From Sporosarcina sp. (GTDB lineage Bacteria; Bacillota; Bacilli; Bacillales_A; Planococcaceae): a stretch of DNA of 37,244 bases. The translations under genes and the position numbers were made by a program. The notes beneath the pieces were generated by a model that saw only the letters and a program-made list of their open reading frames with translations, did not search any database and was not told the DNA's origin. Where the stretch lies: positions 1-37,244 of the forward strand of contig JARIBI010000062.1 in assembly GCA_029257435.1 (NCBI GenBank). The letters are read 5' to 3'. Below are positions 16,216-23,244 of the stretch, one piece after another (position 1 is the first letter of the stretch; every line of letters starts with the position of its first letter).

Positions 16216-16390
16216 AGATCAGCAGGAATCCCCACCCCTGCTGATGCTGTTCTTTGCTTTATATCTCCCTCGTTACGCATTCACACTGCTCTTTCCATGG
16301 GCAATGGGCGTATCGTTTATCCGTTGTTTTTTGCTGTCATTCCCCCTTCGATCATTGCTTTCCCAATGCGCTATGTAGCTGACGGGCGCA

Positions 16391-16819
16391 TTAGAAAATC
16401 GGCAAGGTTTCTTTTTCATGATTTTGTGAAGGCAATTCAAAATGATCTGCTGCTGAAGAAGATCGTTGCGGCTGGGCAGTAGCATGTACTTCGTTAGACG
16501 GCTTTTTTGTAATAAGGAATCGAACATCCTCTCCAGCAACTTGCGTGATGTACGCTCTCGTCTTGTCTTCACGCTCGTATGATCGAGTTTGGATACGTCC
16601 GCTTACTCCAATTAAAGATCCTTTGCCACAATGTTTCGCTGTATTTTCTGCCGTTTTGCCCCAAATGGTACATAAAATGAAATCCGCATCGACATCGCCT
16701 TGCTGGTTTTTAAAACTACGATTGACCGCAAGAGTAAAGTTCGCTTGCATCCTTCCATCCCCAATCATTCGGACTTCTGGATCTTTGGTCATTCTCCCGA
16801 CTAGTGCTACATGATTCAC
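16391..16819 (-). CDS. ssb: Single-stranded DNA-binding protein
   Basis: This 142-residue SSB has an OB-fold (residues 1-105): it opens MNHVALVGRMTKDPEVR and contains NRSFKNQQGDVDADFILCTIWGK and GSLIGVSGRIQTRSYE. A short linker follows, with an acidic-to-hydrophobic C-terminal tip, ETLPIF, equivalent to the DDDLPF partner-binding tip. SSB coats single-stranded DNA and recruits replication and recombination partners. The start is GTG with AGGAGGG 6 bases upstream; the nearby ATG at 16812 is out of frame. The position beside a ywpF-like gene matches B. subtilis ssbB (ywpH), the competence-associated paralogue. No clean ComK box was found, so that specialisation is not demonstrated. Confidence 0.93.
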   Translation of the reverse strand: MNHVALVGRMTKDPEVRMIGDGRMQANFTLAVNRSFKNQQGDVDADFILCTIWGKTAENTAKHCGKGSLIGVSGRIQTRSYEREDKTRAYITQVAGEDVRFLITKKPSNEVHATAQPQRSSSAADHFELPSQNHEKETLPIF

Positions 16820-16849
16820 CTGGTTCCCTCCTCTCTTTGAATTCCTTTC

Positions 16850-16878
16850 ATCATACGGATAAGGTTGGAATTGGACAA
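16850..16878 (-). promoter_or_regulatory. Sigma-A promoter of ssb
   Basis: TTGTCC (complement of 16873-16878), a 17-bp spacer and TATGAT (complement of 16850-16855) lie about 30 bases upstream of the ssb GTG. Confidence 0.6.
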
Positions 16879-17045
16879 ATAAGGGTTTCCAGGATTTGAA
16901 GGGAATTTCAAAGCTGAACCTGAAGTTTGAGGACGTACGTTTTTCAAAGATTTCTCTTTTATCGTTGGGGGGACTAGGGTTTCAAATTGTGTTCTTTTAG
17001 CGATAATTCGGCTTTCCCCATATTCAAAGAAGATTAAAGCAATTG

Positions 17046-17054
17046 TGGTATACT
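17046..17054 (+). promoter_or_regulatory. Extended -10 promoter of the ywpF-like gene
   Basis: TGG-TATACT is an extended -10 element 27 bases upstream of the ATG at 17081. No good -35 lies at 17 bp, which is typical of extended -10 promoters. Confidence 0.45.
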
Positions 17055-17080
17055 GGGTGAAAAAGGGGGATTCTGACGGG

Positions 17081-17506
17081 ATGAAGACTTTTAAAATGAT
17101 TTCCTTCGGCTTGCTGACTGGCGATATAGCCGACTATTTACCGATGCATGACGGTATTATTATTAACCAGGAAAACAGCCATCGCATGTGGATTCTTGAG
17201 ATGTTTTTGGATGCAGCGCACAAAGAGCGTTTTGAAAAGTTGAAAGCAGAAGAAGCACTCATTGAAGCGAAAGTAGTGATTTCTTATCCCGAAAACGAAC
17301 CGGCTGCCTTTGTGCTTGCAGTAGATGCCGTTCATGACATAGGAGACCGCGTTTCAGTCCTGTTAAAAGGCCGTTTGAAGCGTCAGCGTTCTGAATATGC
17401 AGAACAGCTCTTAAGCGAATTGCTGGATCAGGGGTTAGAGGGGCAGGATCTGCTTAAACGATTTGAAAGTGACATGCGGTCGAGACCTCGTTTAAAAAAG
17501 AAATGA
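17081..17506 (+). CDS. ywpF: YwpF-like protein
   Basis: This 141-residue cytoplasmic protein opens MKTFKMISFGLL, as YwpF proteins do. Beta-rich and helical segments follow (NSHRMWILEMFLD, EEALIEAKVVISYPENEPAAF), with a C-terminal helix and a basic tail, RLKKK. The ATG at 17081 is preferred because AAGGGGG lies 10-12 bases upstream, and earlier in-frame codons overlap the promoter. It is monocistronic, with its own promoter and a terminator 8 bases past the stop. It lies next to ssb as in B. subtilis. The family has no established biochemical function. Confidence 0.75.
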   Translation: MKTFKMISFGLLTGDIADYLPMHDGIIINQENSHRMWILEMFLDAAHKERFEKLKAEEALIEAKVVISYPENEPAAFVLAVDAVHDIGDRVSVLLKGRLKRQRSEYAEQLLSELLDQGLEGQDLLKRFESDMRSRPRLKKK

Positions 17507-17514
17507 ACGAAAAG

Positions 17515-17547
17515 AAAAACCACGGGAAAGTGTTCTCCGTGGTTTTT
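17515..17547. terminator. Bidirectional terminator between ywpF and the lipoprotein gene
   Basis: A perfect 11-bp stem, AAAAACCACGG with CCGTGGTTTTT, and an 11-base loop lie between two converging genes with stops at 17506 and 17556. Confidence 0.88.
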
Positions 17548-17555
17548 CTAATGAA

Positions 17556-17963
17556 TTATTTCCCGCCAGACATGTTTCTGTCATCTTCTTTTGGAGAACC
17601 ACCATTATTACCAGTTCCAGCGCTATTTCCGCCTCCCGGTGTACTGTTTTCCCCAACTGTACCGCCTTCTCCACTTCCCGCACCTTCAAGCGTGTTATCT
17701 TCGACGCCATCGCGGTTTAAGACACCTTCGTTATCTCCCCCAGTACGATCTTCTTCCAGTCCATCCAGATTAGGACCTGTTGTACCATTAGGCGTATTTC
17801 CTTCCATCTCCGGTGTCCAATCCTTATCACGATCGTCATGCATACGGTCGTCCAAGTCCTCCATCGGTGTTTCGTTTTTGTCTGGGATTTCGTCCTTAGT
17901 TGTTCCACACCCAGCCAGTACGAACCCTGCAACAAGTGCTGCCGGCAATACTTTCTTCAACAT
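17556..17963 (-). CDS. Acidic, low-complexity lipoprotein
   Basis: This 135-residue secreted lipoprotein has an N-terminal region MLKKVLPAALVAGFVLAGC carrying a lipobox (LAGC) with the lipidated Cys at 19. The mature part is strongly acidic and rich in Asp, Glu, Gly, Asn, Thr and Pro. It first has DDRMHDDRDKDW, then a Gly/Asn/Ser-rich tail, and probably lacks a fold. A GGAGGG Shine-Dalgarno precedes the ATG. No enzymatic motif is visible. The acidic DDRD-type stretches might bind cations, but that is a guess. It lies downstream of the 128-residue orphan, with a 73-base gap and no terminator, so the two may be co-transcribed. Confidence 0.75.
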   Translation of the reverse strand: MLKKVLPAALVAGFVLAGCGTTKDEIPDKNETPMEDLDDRMHDDRDKDWTPEMEGNTPNGTTGPNLDGLEEDRTGGDNEGVLNRDGVEDNTLEGAGSGEGGTVGENSTPGGGNSAGTGNNGGSPKEDDRNMSGGK

Positions 17964-18036
17964 GAAAAATTCCCTCCTTTCAAATAGCTATCCAACATAG
18001 CTTGGCTTGAAAAGAGGGAACTATCCATTATTTCTT

Positions 18037-18423
18037 TTATGCGTCGTAGCGTTTTTTGAGTTCAGCCTCAACGAATGCAGCTTCAGCCTTACATTCATAT
18101 ACGAATTGCGTATTGAGGGCTTCCTGCATTTTTTGAATCGATGCAATCTGCTCCTCTGATGGCGGCTCACTTAACACTTTTTTAATGACTTCATTGATAC
18201 GGACTGCAACTTCCTCGTGAAATTGGGTTGCGTATTTGACGTCATCAGGTATTTTCTCATACCAAAGCGCTTTTTCCGTAATGTACGCGCTCCACCGTTT
18301 CATGAAATCTGCCATATCATAGCGTTCCGGATCCCATTCGATCTCCGTCATGTATTGTTCAAAGGTCTGTGTAATGGACCTCGTGATGCTGCTCTTTAGA
18401 TTGGGTGAAAGACTTTTGAACAT
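18037..18423 (-). CDS. Uncharacterised 128-residue helical protein
   Basis: I do not recognise a family. The protein is almost entirely helical and charged, with no signal peptide or membrane segment. It opens MFKSLSPNLKSSITRSITQTF, has an aromatic-rich middle (FMKRWSAYITEKALWYEK), and ends in amphipathic helices (KKVLSEPPSEEQIASIQKMQ, FVEAELKKRYDA). The ATG has GGGAGGT about 10 bases upstream. Its promoter region holds two palindromes (18485-18521). A small cytoplasmic adaptor or regulator is one possibility, without direct evidence. Confidence 0.6.
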   Translation of the reverse strand: MFKSLSPNLKSSITRSITQTFEQYMTEIEWDPERYDMADFMKRWSAYITEKALWYEKIPDDVKYATQFHEEVAVRINEVIKKVLSEPPSEEQIASIQKMQEALNTQFVYECKAEAAFVEAELKKRYDA

Positions 18424-18484
18424 TCTCGTTTAGTACCTCCCACGATGTACATGCTATGTTAACTGCATGCTTGATTGGCTGATT

Positions 18485-18521
18485 GTGCAAATTTGCACGC
18501 GCCAAAGTGTGTAAACACACT
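18485..18521. promoter_or_regulatory. Two adjacent palindromes (candidate operators)
   Basis: GTGCAAATTTGCAC (18485-18498) is a perfect 14-bp palindrome. AGTGTGT-AA-ACACACT (18506-18521) has 7-bp arms. Their centres are about 22 bp apart, two helical turns. They lie 50-75 bases past the fabZ stop and 62-98 bases upstream of the start of the 128-residue orphan, so they suit dimeric repressor binding at that gene's promoter. Confidence 0.4.
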
Positions 18522-18571
18522 ATGTAAAATTTTAGCGGATTTTTCTGCCAGATGCAACTATTAACCGAAGA

Positions 18572-19003
18572 TCACTCTTTTGCCCCAAGTGCGAATGTGA
18601 TTTCCGCTTCACACGCGATGTCACCTTCGACGGTCGCTGTTGCTTTCCCTTTACCAATGGAACCGCGCATACGTGTGATTTCCACTTCAAGACGAATGAC
18701 GTCGCCAGGGACGACTTGACGTTTGAACCGGCAATTATCAATTCCCGCAAAAAATGCAAGGCGGCCTTTGTTCTCTTCTTTTTGCAAAATCGCAACAGCT
18801 CCGACTTGCGCCAGTGCCTCTACGATCAGCACACCCGGCATAACCGGGTATCCCGGGAAGTGACCGTTAAAGTAGTTTTCGTTAATGCTTACGTTTTTGA
18901 TCCCTACTGCACGCACGCCTTCTTCAACTTCAAGAATCCGGTCAACCAATAGGAACGGATAGCGATGTGGAATGATTGCTTGGATTTGTTCAGCTGTCAG
19001 CAT
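18572..19003 (-). CDS. fabZ: 3-hydroxyacyl-ACP dehydratase FabZ
   Basis: This 143-residue hot-dog-fold enzyme dehydrates beta-hydroxyacyl-ACP in type II fatty acid synthesis in the cytosol. The N-terminal [13 protein letters not shown] is diagnostic. The active site is H48 in [14 protein letters not shown], with E62 in IVEALAQ on the central helix. The length is normal. The start is ATG with AAAAGGAG about 9 bases upstream. It is the last gene of the mbl-flhO-flhP-epuA-fabZ run, 37 bases after epuA, the same neighbourhood as in B. subtilis (ywpB). No clear terminator follows. Confidence 0.96.
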   Translation of the reverse strand: MLTAEQIQAIIPHRYPFLLVDRILEVEEGVRAVGIKNVSINENYFNGHFPGYPVMPGVLIVEALAQVGAVAILQKEENKGRLAFFAGIDNCRFKRQVVPGDVIRLEVEITRMRGSIGKGKATATVEGDIACEAEITFALGAKE

Positions 19004-19040
19004 AGTGATTCTCCTTTTAGGTTGTCCTGAAATCGTTCGT

Positions 19041-19487
19041 TCATTTCTCTTTACCGCTCATAATATCAAAAATATGCATCCATGTATCTTTTTGGAAGAT
19101 CCCGCCTGCCGTCCCGTCCCCAAGGACGCTATAGCCGATTAAAGCCCCGAGCACTGCAGCTGCAGCGAGCAGCACAATCACTAGAAGAACGCGTACGTAA
19201 ATTGGCAGAATCCGGATTTGAACCCAGCGGACCGGCTTTGTTTCCGCCGCTTCTTCGGTTTCCGTCTTCTCACTGCGCTTGCCTCGTGTTTTTTGGACAG
19301 CTTTCTCTTTTTTCACAGGCTTCGCTTCAGATTTTCGTTTACTGCGCGTTATCTGCTCGTTTTCGGATGCAGATTGAGCCGTTGCTGCATGGGTCGCTCT
19401 TGCTTCGGTTCGACTTTTGGCAATTGGCTTATTCGGCTCTGCTGGCGAATTGGACGGGATGTCTGTCGTTCTTTTATCATCTGTCAT
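19041..19487 (-). CDS. EpuA-family single-pass membrane protein
   Basis: The protein has a long disordered basic/acidic N-terminus (about 85 residues of Lys, Glu, Thr, Ala and Ser), then [15 protein letters not shown] leading into one membrane helix (about 96-118). It ends GYSVLGDG followed by [13 protein letters not shown], the conserved signature of the EpuA family. That family is often labelled DNA-directed RNA polymerase subunit beta in databases, but nothing here resembles RpoB. The ATG at 19487 (148 residues) has GGGGAGT about 7 bases upstream. An in-frame GTG at 19502 lies inside that Shine-Dalgarno and is rejected. It sits between flhP and fabZ. The function is not known to me. Confidence 0.8.
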   Translation of the reverse strand: MTDDKRTTDIPSNSPAEPNKPIAKSRTEARATHAATAQSASENEQITRSKRKSEAKPVKKEKAVQKTRGKRSEKTETEEAAETKPVRWVQIRILPIYVRVLLVIVLLAAAAVLGALIGYSVLGDGTAGGIFQKDTWMHIFDIMSGKEK

Positions 19488-19507
19488 ATCAATACTCCCC
19501 ACTTAGC

Positions 19508-20335
19508 TCACCGGATATTATTGACCAGGCCGAGCATCTGATCAGCGATTGAAACAGTGCGTGAGTTGAATTGATACGCTCGCTGTACGTTGATGAGGTC
19601 TGTCATTTCTTTCTGATAGTCAACATTGGACCCTTCAAGAGCACCTTGCTGTATACCGACGTCCGGGCCAGTAATTTCTGTTAAAATATCGGCTTCCGTT
19701 ACATTCAGTTCATCCAAATTAGCAGGAAGTGTGAAATGCGTCGAGGACAAGCGCGTCATCAGGTTTGGCCGTTCGATTAAGGTAACTGCCAATTCAGCTG
19801 TCTGCTCCGTGCCATCTGCCGACTTCGCGACTACTGTGCCATCCGTCTTCAGTTCAAACGAATTTACGGAACCATTGAACGTGATCGCATTCCCCGCACG
19901 GTCTGCAACGGCATTTCCTTCGCCGTCAACGAGTGCTGTTTGGTTTCCCTGTCCAGGTGACAGGTAGAAGTTACCTTGACGTGTATACACTGTTTCAGGA
20001 CCATCTGGACCTTGCACGAGTACGTTGAAATAGTTTTTCGGCTGCGTGAGAGCGAAGTCCAAGTTTCTTCCTGTTTGCTGCAGTGTTCCCACTTTCCAGT
20101 TCATCTGCGTTTGCCCCAGCATCGCTCCGACACCATAGCGGATGCCTTCAGGTGACTGACGCTGCGCTGTATCTGCTTTGTCATTGTTGAACTGCTGATA
20201 CAGCATTTCCTGAAAACTCGCCTGATTGGACTGGTAACCGTGTGTGCCTATATTCGATAAATTATTACCGATGATATCCAGATTATTTTGCAGCTGGTTC
20301 ATCGTATTAACAGCTGTTGTCATCGTGCGAATCAT
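19508..20335 (-). CDS. flhP: Flagellar rod/hook-basal body protein FlhP
   Basis: This 275-residue FlgG/FlgF-type axial protein is exported by the flagellar type III system and assembles in the distal rod. The N-terminal rod signature reads MNQLQNNLDIIGNNLSNIGT. The middle holds the beta-domain found in FlgG proteins (VYTRQGNFYLSPG). The C-terminal Flg_bbr helix reads NVDYQKEMTDLINVQRAYQF and ends at LGLVNNIR. There is no cleavable signal, as expected. The ATG has AAAGGGG about 9 bases upstream. It follows flhO by 36 bases in the same operon, as in B. subtilis, where flhO-flhP follow mbl. Confidence 0.92.
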   Translation of the reverse strand: MIRTMTTAVNTMNQLQNNLDIIGNNLSNIGTHGYQSNQASFQEMLYQQFNNDKADTAQRQSPEGIRYGVGAMLGQTQMNWKVGTLQQTGRNLDFALTQPKNYFNVLVQGPDGPETVYTRQGNFYLSPGQGNQTALVDGEGNAVADRAGNAITFNGSVNSFELKTDGTVVAKSADGTEQTAELAVTLIERPNLMTRLSSTHFTLPANLDELNVTEADILTEITGPDVGIQQGALEGSNVDYQKEMTDLINVQRAYQFNSRTVSIADQMLGLVNNIR

Positions 20336-20371
20336 TTAGTTTGACCCCTTTCGCTTATCGGAAGTTCGCGA

Positions 20372-21208
20372 TTATCCATTGACACGGCCAATTTCCGAAA
20401 CCGCTTTTTCCATACTGCGGTCATATGCTTGCAATACTTTCTGATTTGCTTCAAAAGCCCGGTAAGCGGTCATCATATCCGTCATCGTGCGCGATGCATC
20501 CACGTTCGACTGCTCGATGAACCCCTGTTTGAATGAATAGCTGACGCCTTGCGCACCTGCTGCATTCGGCAAGTCTTGCTGTGCATAAAACAGTCCATTA
20601 TCACGTTTTACAAGCAAGTCTGGATTTGCTGCATAGCTGATGCCGATTGCAGCGGCTTCCAGTTCACCGTATTTGATGATGCCGTCTTCCGTCACTTGGA
20701 AATCATCGTTCGGCAATTGAATACGCTGGCCGTTTTGATCCACCACATAATTCCCTGCAGAATTCGTTAAGTAGCCTTCCGGGTTCAATGCGAAATTACC
20801 GCTTTTTGTATAGGCGAGTTCACCATCTGTTCCTTCCAGCGTGTAGAATACTGCGCCCGGTTTACCTGTATCAGGATTCACAGGCAGCGTCCCATCGACA
20901 AGTGCAATATCTGTTGTAAGTTGTGTTTCCCTCAGCTGCCCTTGGGTAAACAGCGGCATTGTCTCTTGCATGTATGTCCCTGTTGACAGAGCACCTATCG
21001 GGTCGAAGCCTTTCATCTGAAAGCTATTTTGAACTGGCACTTTGGTTGCGTCCAAGTTTGACAAGTACATTTCAGGAAATGACCGGATTGAAGACTGATC
21101 TGCCTTAAAACCCGGAGTGTTCGCGTTGGCCATATTGTTTGATAATAACTCTGTTCTGCGCTGCTGTGCAATCATTCCTGATCCTGCTGTATAAAATCCA
21201 CGGAACAT
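20372..21208 (-). CDS. flhO: Flagellar rod/hook-basal body protein FlhO
   Basis: This 278-residue axial protein of the FlgF/FlgG family is the partner of FlhP in rod assembly. It has the N-terminal rod motif (MFRGFYTAGSGMIAQQRRTE, then LSNNMANANTPGFKA) and a central beta-region with LAYTKSGNFALNPEGYL. The C-terminal helix reads SNVDASRTMTDMMTAYRAFE and ends SEIGRVNG. The start is ATG with AAAAAGGAGG about 7 bases upstream. It lies 50 bases downstream of mbl. I looked for a sigma-D promoter in that gap and found only a TAAA with a poor -10, so read-through from mbl seems likely. Confidence 0.92.
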   Translation of the reverse strand: MFRGFYTAGSGMIAQQRRTELLSNNMANANTPGFKADQSSIRSFPEMYLSNLDATKVPVQNSFQMKGFDPIGALSTGTYMQETMPLFTQGQLRETQLTTDIALVDGTLPVNPDTGKPGAVFYTLEGTDGELAYTKSGNFALNPEGYLTNSAGNYVVDQNGQRIQLPNDDFQVTEDGIIKYGELEAAAIGISYAANPDLLVKRDNGLFYAQQDLPNAAGAQGVSYSFKQGFIEQSNVDASRTMTDMMTAYRAFEANQKVLQAYDRSMEKAVSEIGRVNG

Positions 21209-21258
21209 AAGCCCGCCTCCTTTTTAGGTGTGTTGCAAATGATCCAGTGGCAAGTCGT

Positions 21259-22254
21259 TTAAGAACGGGTTCGTTTTTTGTCTAAGCTTTCTAGCATAAT
21301 GCCTGTCCCTTTAGCGACACACCCGAGCGGGTCGTCCGCTATGAAAACAGGTACTTTTAATTCTTCTGCGAGCAATTGGTCCAGCCCCCGAAGAAGTGCG
21401 CCGCCGCCAGTTAAGATGATTCCTCGGTCAATAATGTCTGCTGACAGTTCTGGCGGTGTTTTTTCCAAAACGTTTTTTGCTGAATGAAGAATCCACGCAA
21501 TGGACTCTTCCATCGCTTTTGTGATTTCTGTTGAATTGACGGTAACCGTCCGGGGAAGACCTGAAACCATATCGCGTCCGCGAATGTCCATTTCTTCAAA
21601 ATGACTATCTGGAAATACGGATGTGATGCTCATTTTGATGTCTTCCGCCGTACGTTCGCCGATTAACAGCTTATGAGTTTTCTTGATATGCTGGATAATG
21701 TCTTGATCGAACGTATTGCCTGCAATCTTAATGGATTCGGATGTGACAATGTCTCCCATGGAAAGAACGGCGACGTCTGTCGTACCGCCTCCGATGTCAA
21801 TGACCATGTTTCCGCTGGGCTGATAAATGTCCATGCCTGCTCCAATTGCAGCCACTTTCGGTTCGGCTTCCAGAAATACTTGCCGGCCGCCCGATTTTTG
21901 AACAGCTTCTTTAATAGCTTTCTGTTCTACACTTGTCACGTCAGTAGGACAGCAGATTAAGATGCGCGGTTTAGAAAACCACCCTTTGACATTCAAACGA
22001 TCAATGAAACCTTTCAGCATTGCTTCTGTGCTGTCAAAGTCAGCAATGACACCGTGTTTCAATGGTCGCATTACCTGGATATTACTAGGGGTCCGTCCAA
22101 TCATCAGTCTCGCTTTTTCTCCAACCGCCATAATCTCGCGTGTTTTCGTGTCGACCGCAACTACTGATGGCTCGTTAAGCAGAATCCCTTTTCCTTTTAC
22201 ATGTATTAAAACATTTGCCGTTCCCAGGTCAATGCCGATATCTTTCGCAAACAT
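21259..22254 (-). CDS. mbl: Rod-shape determining actin homologue Mbl
   Basis: This 331-residue MreB paralogue polymerises at the membrane and directs lateral wall synthesis with the elongation machinery. Actin-fold nucleotide motifs are present: phosphate-1 DLGTANVLIHVKGKGI near residue 9, phosphate-2 MVIDIGGGTTDVAVLSMGD near 150-165, and adenosine motif ILTGGGALLRGLDQLL near 285. The length matches B. subtilis Mbl (about 333). The start is ATG with AAGGGG upstream. Position between spoIIID and flhO identifies it as Mbl rather than MreB or MreBH. It is the head of the operon running to fabZ. Confidence 0.95.
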   Translation of the reverse strand: MFAKDIGIDLGTANVLIHVKGKGILLNEPSVVAVDTKTREIMAVGEKARLMIGRTPSNIQVMRPLKHGVIADFDSTEAMLKGFIDRLNVKGWFSKPRILICCPTDVTSVEQKAIKEAVQKSGGRQVFLEAEPKVAAIGAGMDIYQPSGNMVIDIGGGTTDVAVLSMGDIVTSESIKIAGNTFDQDIIQHIKKTHKLLIGERTAEDIKMSITSVFPDSHFEEMDIRGRDMVSGLPRTVTVNSTEITKAMEESIAWILHSAKNVLEKTPPELSADIIDRGIILTGGGALLRGLDQLLAEELKVPVFIADDPLGCVAKGTGIMLESLDKKRTRS

Positions 22255-22419
22255 CTCATCCTTGCCCCTTCCATTCGTTCAGGCGTAATTTCGTACGTTT
22301 ACACGTTCTCCTAACTTAACATTTTATCACAGTGTTCCGAAAAAGAACATAAAAAAAGGGTATTTTCCGTGCTTTATCACGGTTTTGAGGCGGGTAGTTC
22401 GGATTTAACCGTTTCCAAC

Positions 22420-22451
22420 AAAAAAACGGACCGCGTTAGCCGCTAGTCCGT
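22420..22451 (-). terminator. Terminator overlapping the spoIIID stop codon
   Basis: ACGGAC and GTCCGT arms (with inner GCG/CGC pairs) are followed on the minus transcript by seven T residues. The TAG stop codon of spoIIID at 22443-22445 lies inside the hairpin, so terminating ribosomes could influence its folding. Confidence 0.75.
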
Positions 22452-22730
22452 CTCTGTTGCTGCTGACTCATTCAGTTTTCGCTGTTCGATTTTCCATTTT
22501 TGACGTGTCGCTTCCCCGCCTCGCAAATGACGAATCGATTTGTGATAGGCTAAGATTTTCGCAACTTCTTCCGACAATTGAGCATCAATATTAGGCAGAC
22601 GCTCTGTCAAATCTTTGTGAACTGTACTTTTCGAGTAGCCCGTCGCTTTTGCGAGCGCTCTCACAGTAAGACCGGTTTCGATGAGCAGGTTGCCGAGACG
22701 AACACAGCGTCTCCGAATTTGTTCGTGCAC
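22443..22730 (-). CDS. spoIIID: Sporulation transcriptional regulator SpoIIID
   Basis: This 95-residue DNA-binding regulator of the mother-cell programme activates and represses sigma-E and sigma-K genes. The helix-turn-helix reads TVRALAKATGYSKSTVHKDL, followed by TERLP. The C-terminal basic region YHKSIRHLRGGEATRQKWK is the family hallmark. I start at GTG 22730 (VHEQIRRRC), matching the usual SpoIIID N-terminus. AAAGGAAGAGGG lies directly upstream, and a more upstream in-frame start would add residues absent from the family. A sigma-E promoter sits at 22767-22795. The gene ends in a terminator before mbl. Confidence 0.94.
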   Translation of the reverse strand: MHEQIRRRCVRLGNLLIETGLTVRALAKATGYSKSTVHKDLTERLPNIDAQLSEEVAKILAYHKSIRHLRGGEATRQKWKIEQRKLNESAATETD

Positions 22731-22766
22731 ACCCTCTTCCTTTCCCGTCAATCCATTTGTTCTCTC

Positions 22767-22795
22767 ACTGTATGCGAAAGAGCAGCGGGCTATTC
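22767..22795 (-). promoter_or_regulatory. Sigma-E promoter of spoIIID
   Basis: CATACAGT (complement of 22767-22774) matches the sigma-E -10 consensus CATACAnT at every defined position. GAATA (complement of 22791-22795), 16 bp upstream, is a fair -35. The transcript would start about 30 bases before the GTG. Sigma-E control is the known regulation of spoIIID in B. subtilis. Confidence 0.7.
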
Positions 22796-22846
22796 CTTTT
22801 CACGATCAGAGCATTTCCGATCACTAAGCGTATGCTCTTGATCTAA

Positions 22847-23002
22847 AAGTGCACTTTACCAATCAACTCTTTGGTCTTCTCTCAGACTCTGAGGAATTTT
22901 CAACGTCGTTCAGGGATTACTTGGTGGCGCTTCGCTTGTTGGACGGGCTATTTCATTGGGTATACGCTTACTGCGGTGAAGATAAAGGGTATATTTTTTG
23001 CC
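22847..23002. repeat. Leader of array F, homologous to the 36.7-kb leader
   Basis: The first 27 bases (22847-22873) are identical to 36734-36760 and begin with the palindrome AAGTGCACTT followed by TACCAATCAACTC. A second conserved block, TTGGTGGCGCTTCGCTTGTT (22921-22940), matches 36827-36846 with one change. ACCAAT and the later TTGGT can pair. The last 40-60 bases are AT-rich and may be decayed units. The 514-base gap 22731-23244 holds only the spoIIID promoter, this leader, array F and the spoIIQ terminator. Confidence 0.75.
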
Positions 23003-23163
23003 TTATGATCACTTTTGGGATGCTTATGAGCAGCTTCTTGCGTTTATGATCACTTTCTCTGCGTTATGATCATATTTGCAAGTTTATGATCACTATTCTG
23101 GATTTATGAGCGATTCCCCACGTTTATGAGCGGTATTCCATTTTTATGAGCACATACCACATG
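23003..23163. repeat. Tandem array F: eight 20-bp TTATGA(T/G)CAC units
   Basis: TTATGA occurs at 23003, 23024, 23044, 23064, 23084, 23104, 23124 and 23144, so the period is 20 bp after one 21-bp first step. The first units read TTATGATCAC (with the TGATCA palindrome) and later ones TTATGAGC. The remaining half of each unit varies. The array ends in short CACATG repeats (23161-23176) before the spoIIQ terminator. Confidence 0.88.
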
Positions 23164-23196
23164 CCACATGTCACATGTCGCACGCGCTATCGACAA

Positions 23197-23229
23197 AAAT
23201 AAAAAAAACCTGCCGGGAGGTGGCAGGTT
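23197..23229 (-). terminator. Terminator of spoIIQ
   Basis: AACCTGCC and GGCAGGTT (8 bp, 7-base loop) are followed on the minus transcript by eight T residues. It lies 16 bases after the spoIIQ stop. Confidence 0.88.
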
Positions 23230-23244
23230 GGCTCAATGATTTAA

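Noticed and set aside
16201-16482. 93-codon plus-strand ORF antisense to the end of ssb
   Set aside because: It has no Shine-Dalgarno and overlaps ssb on the opposite strand.
19041-19487. RNA polymerase beta subunit
   Set aside because: Database naming of the EpuA family suggests this, but the protein is a 148-residue single-pass membrane protein with no RpoB motif.
22849-23049. 66-codon ORF across the leader and start of array F
   Set aside because: It runs into the 20-bp array and has no Shine-Dalgarno. Its similarity to the ORF at 36736 is explained by the shared leader.
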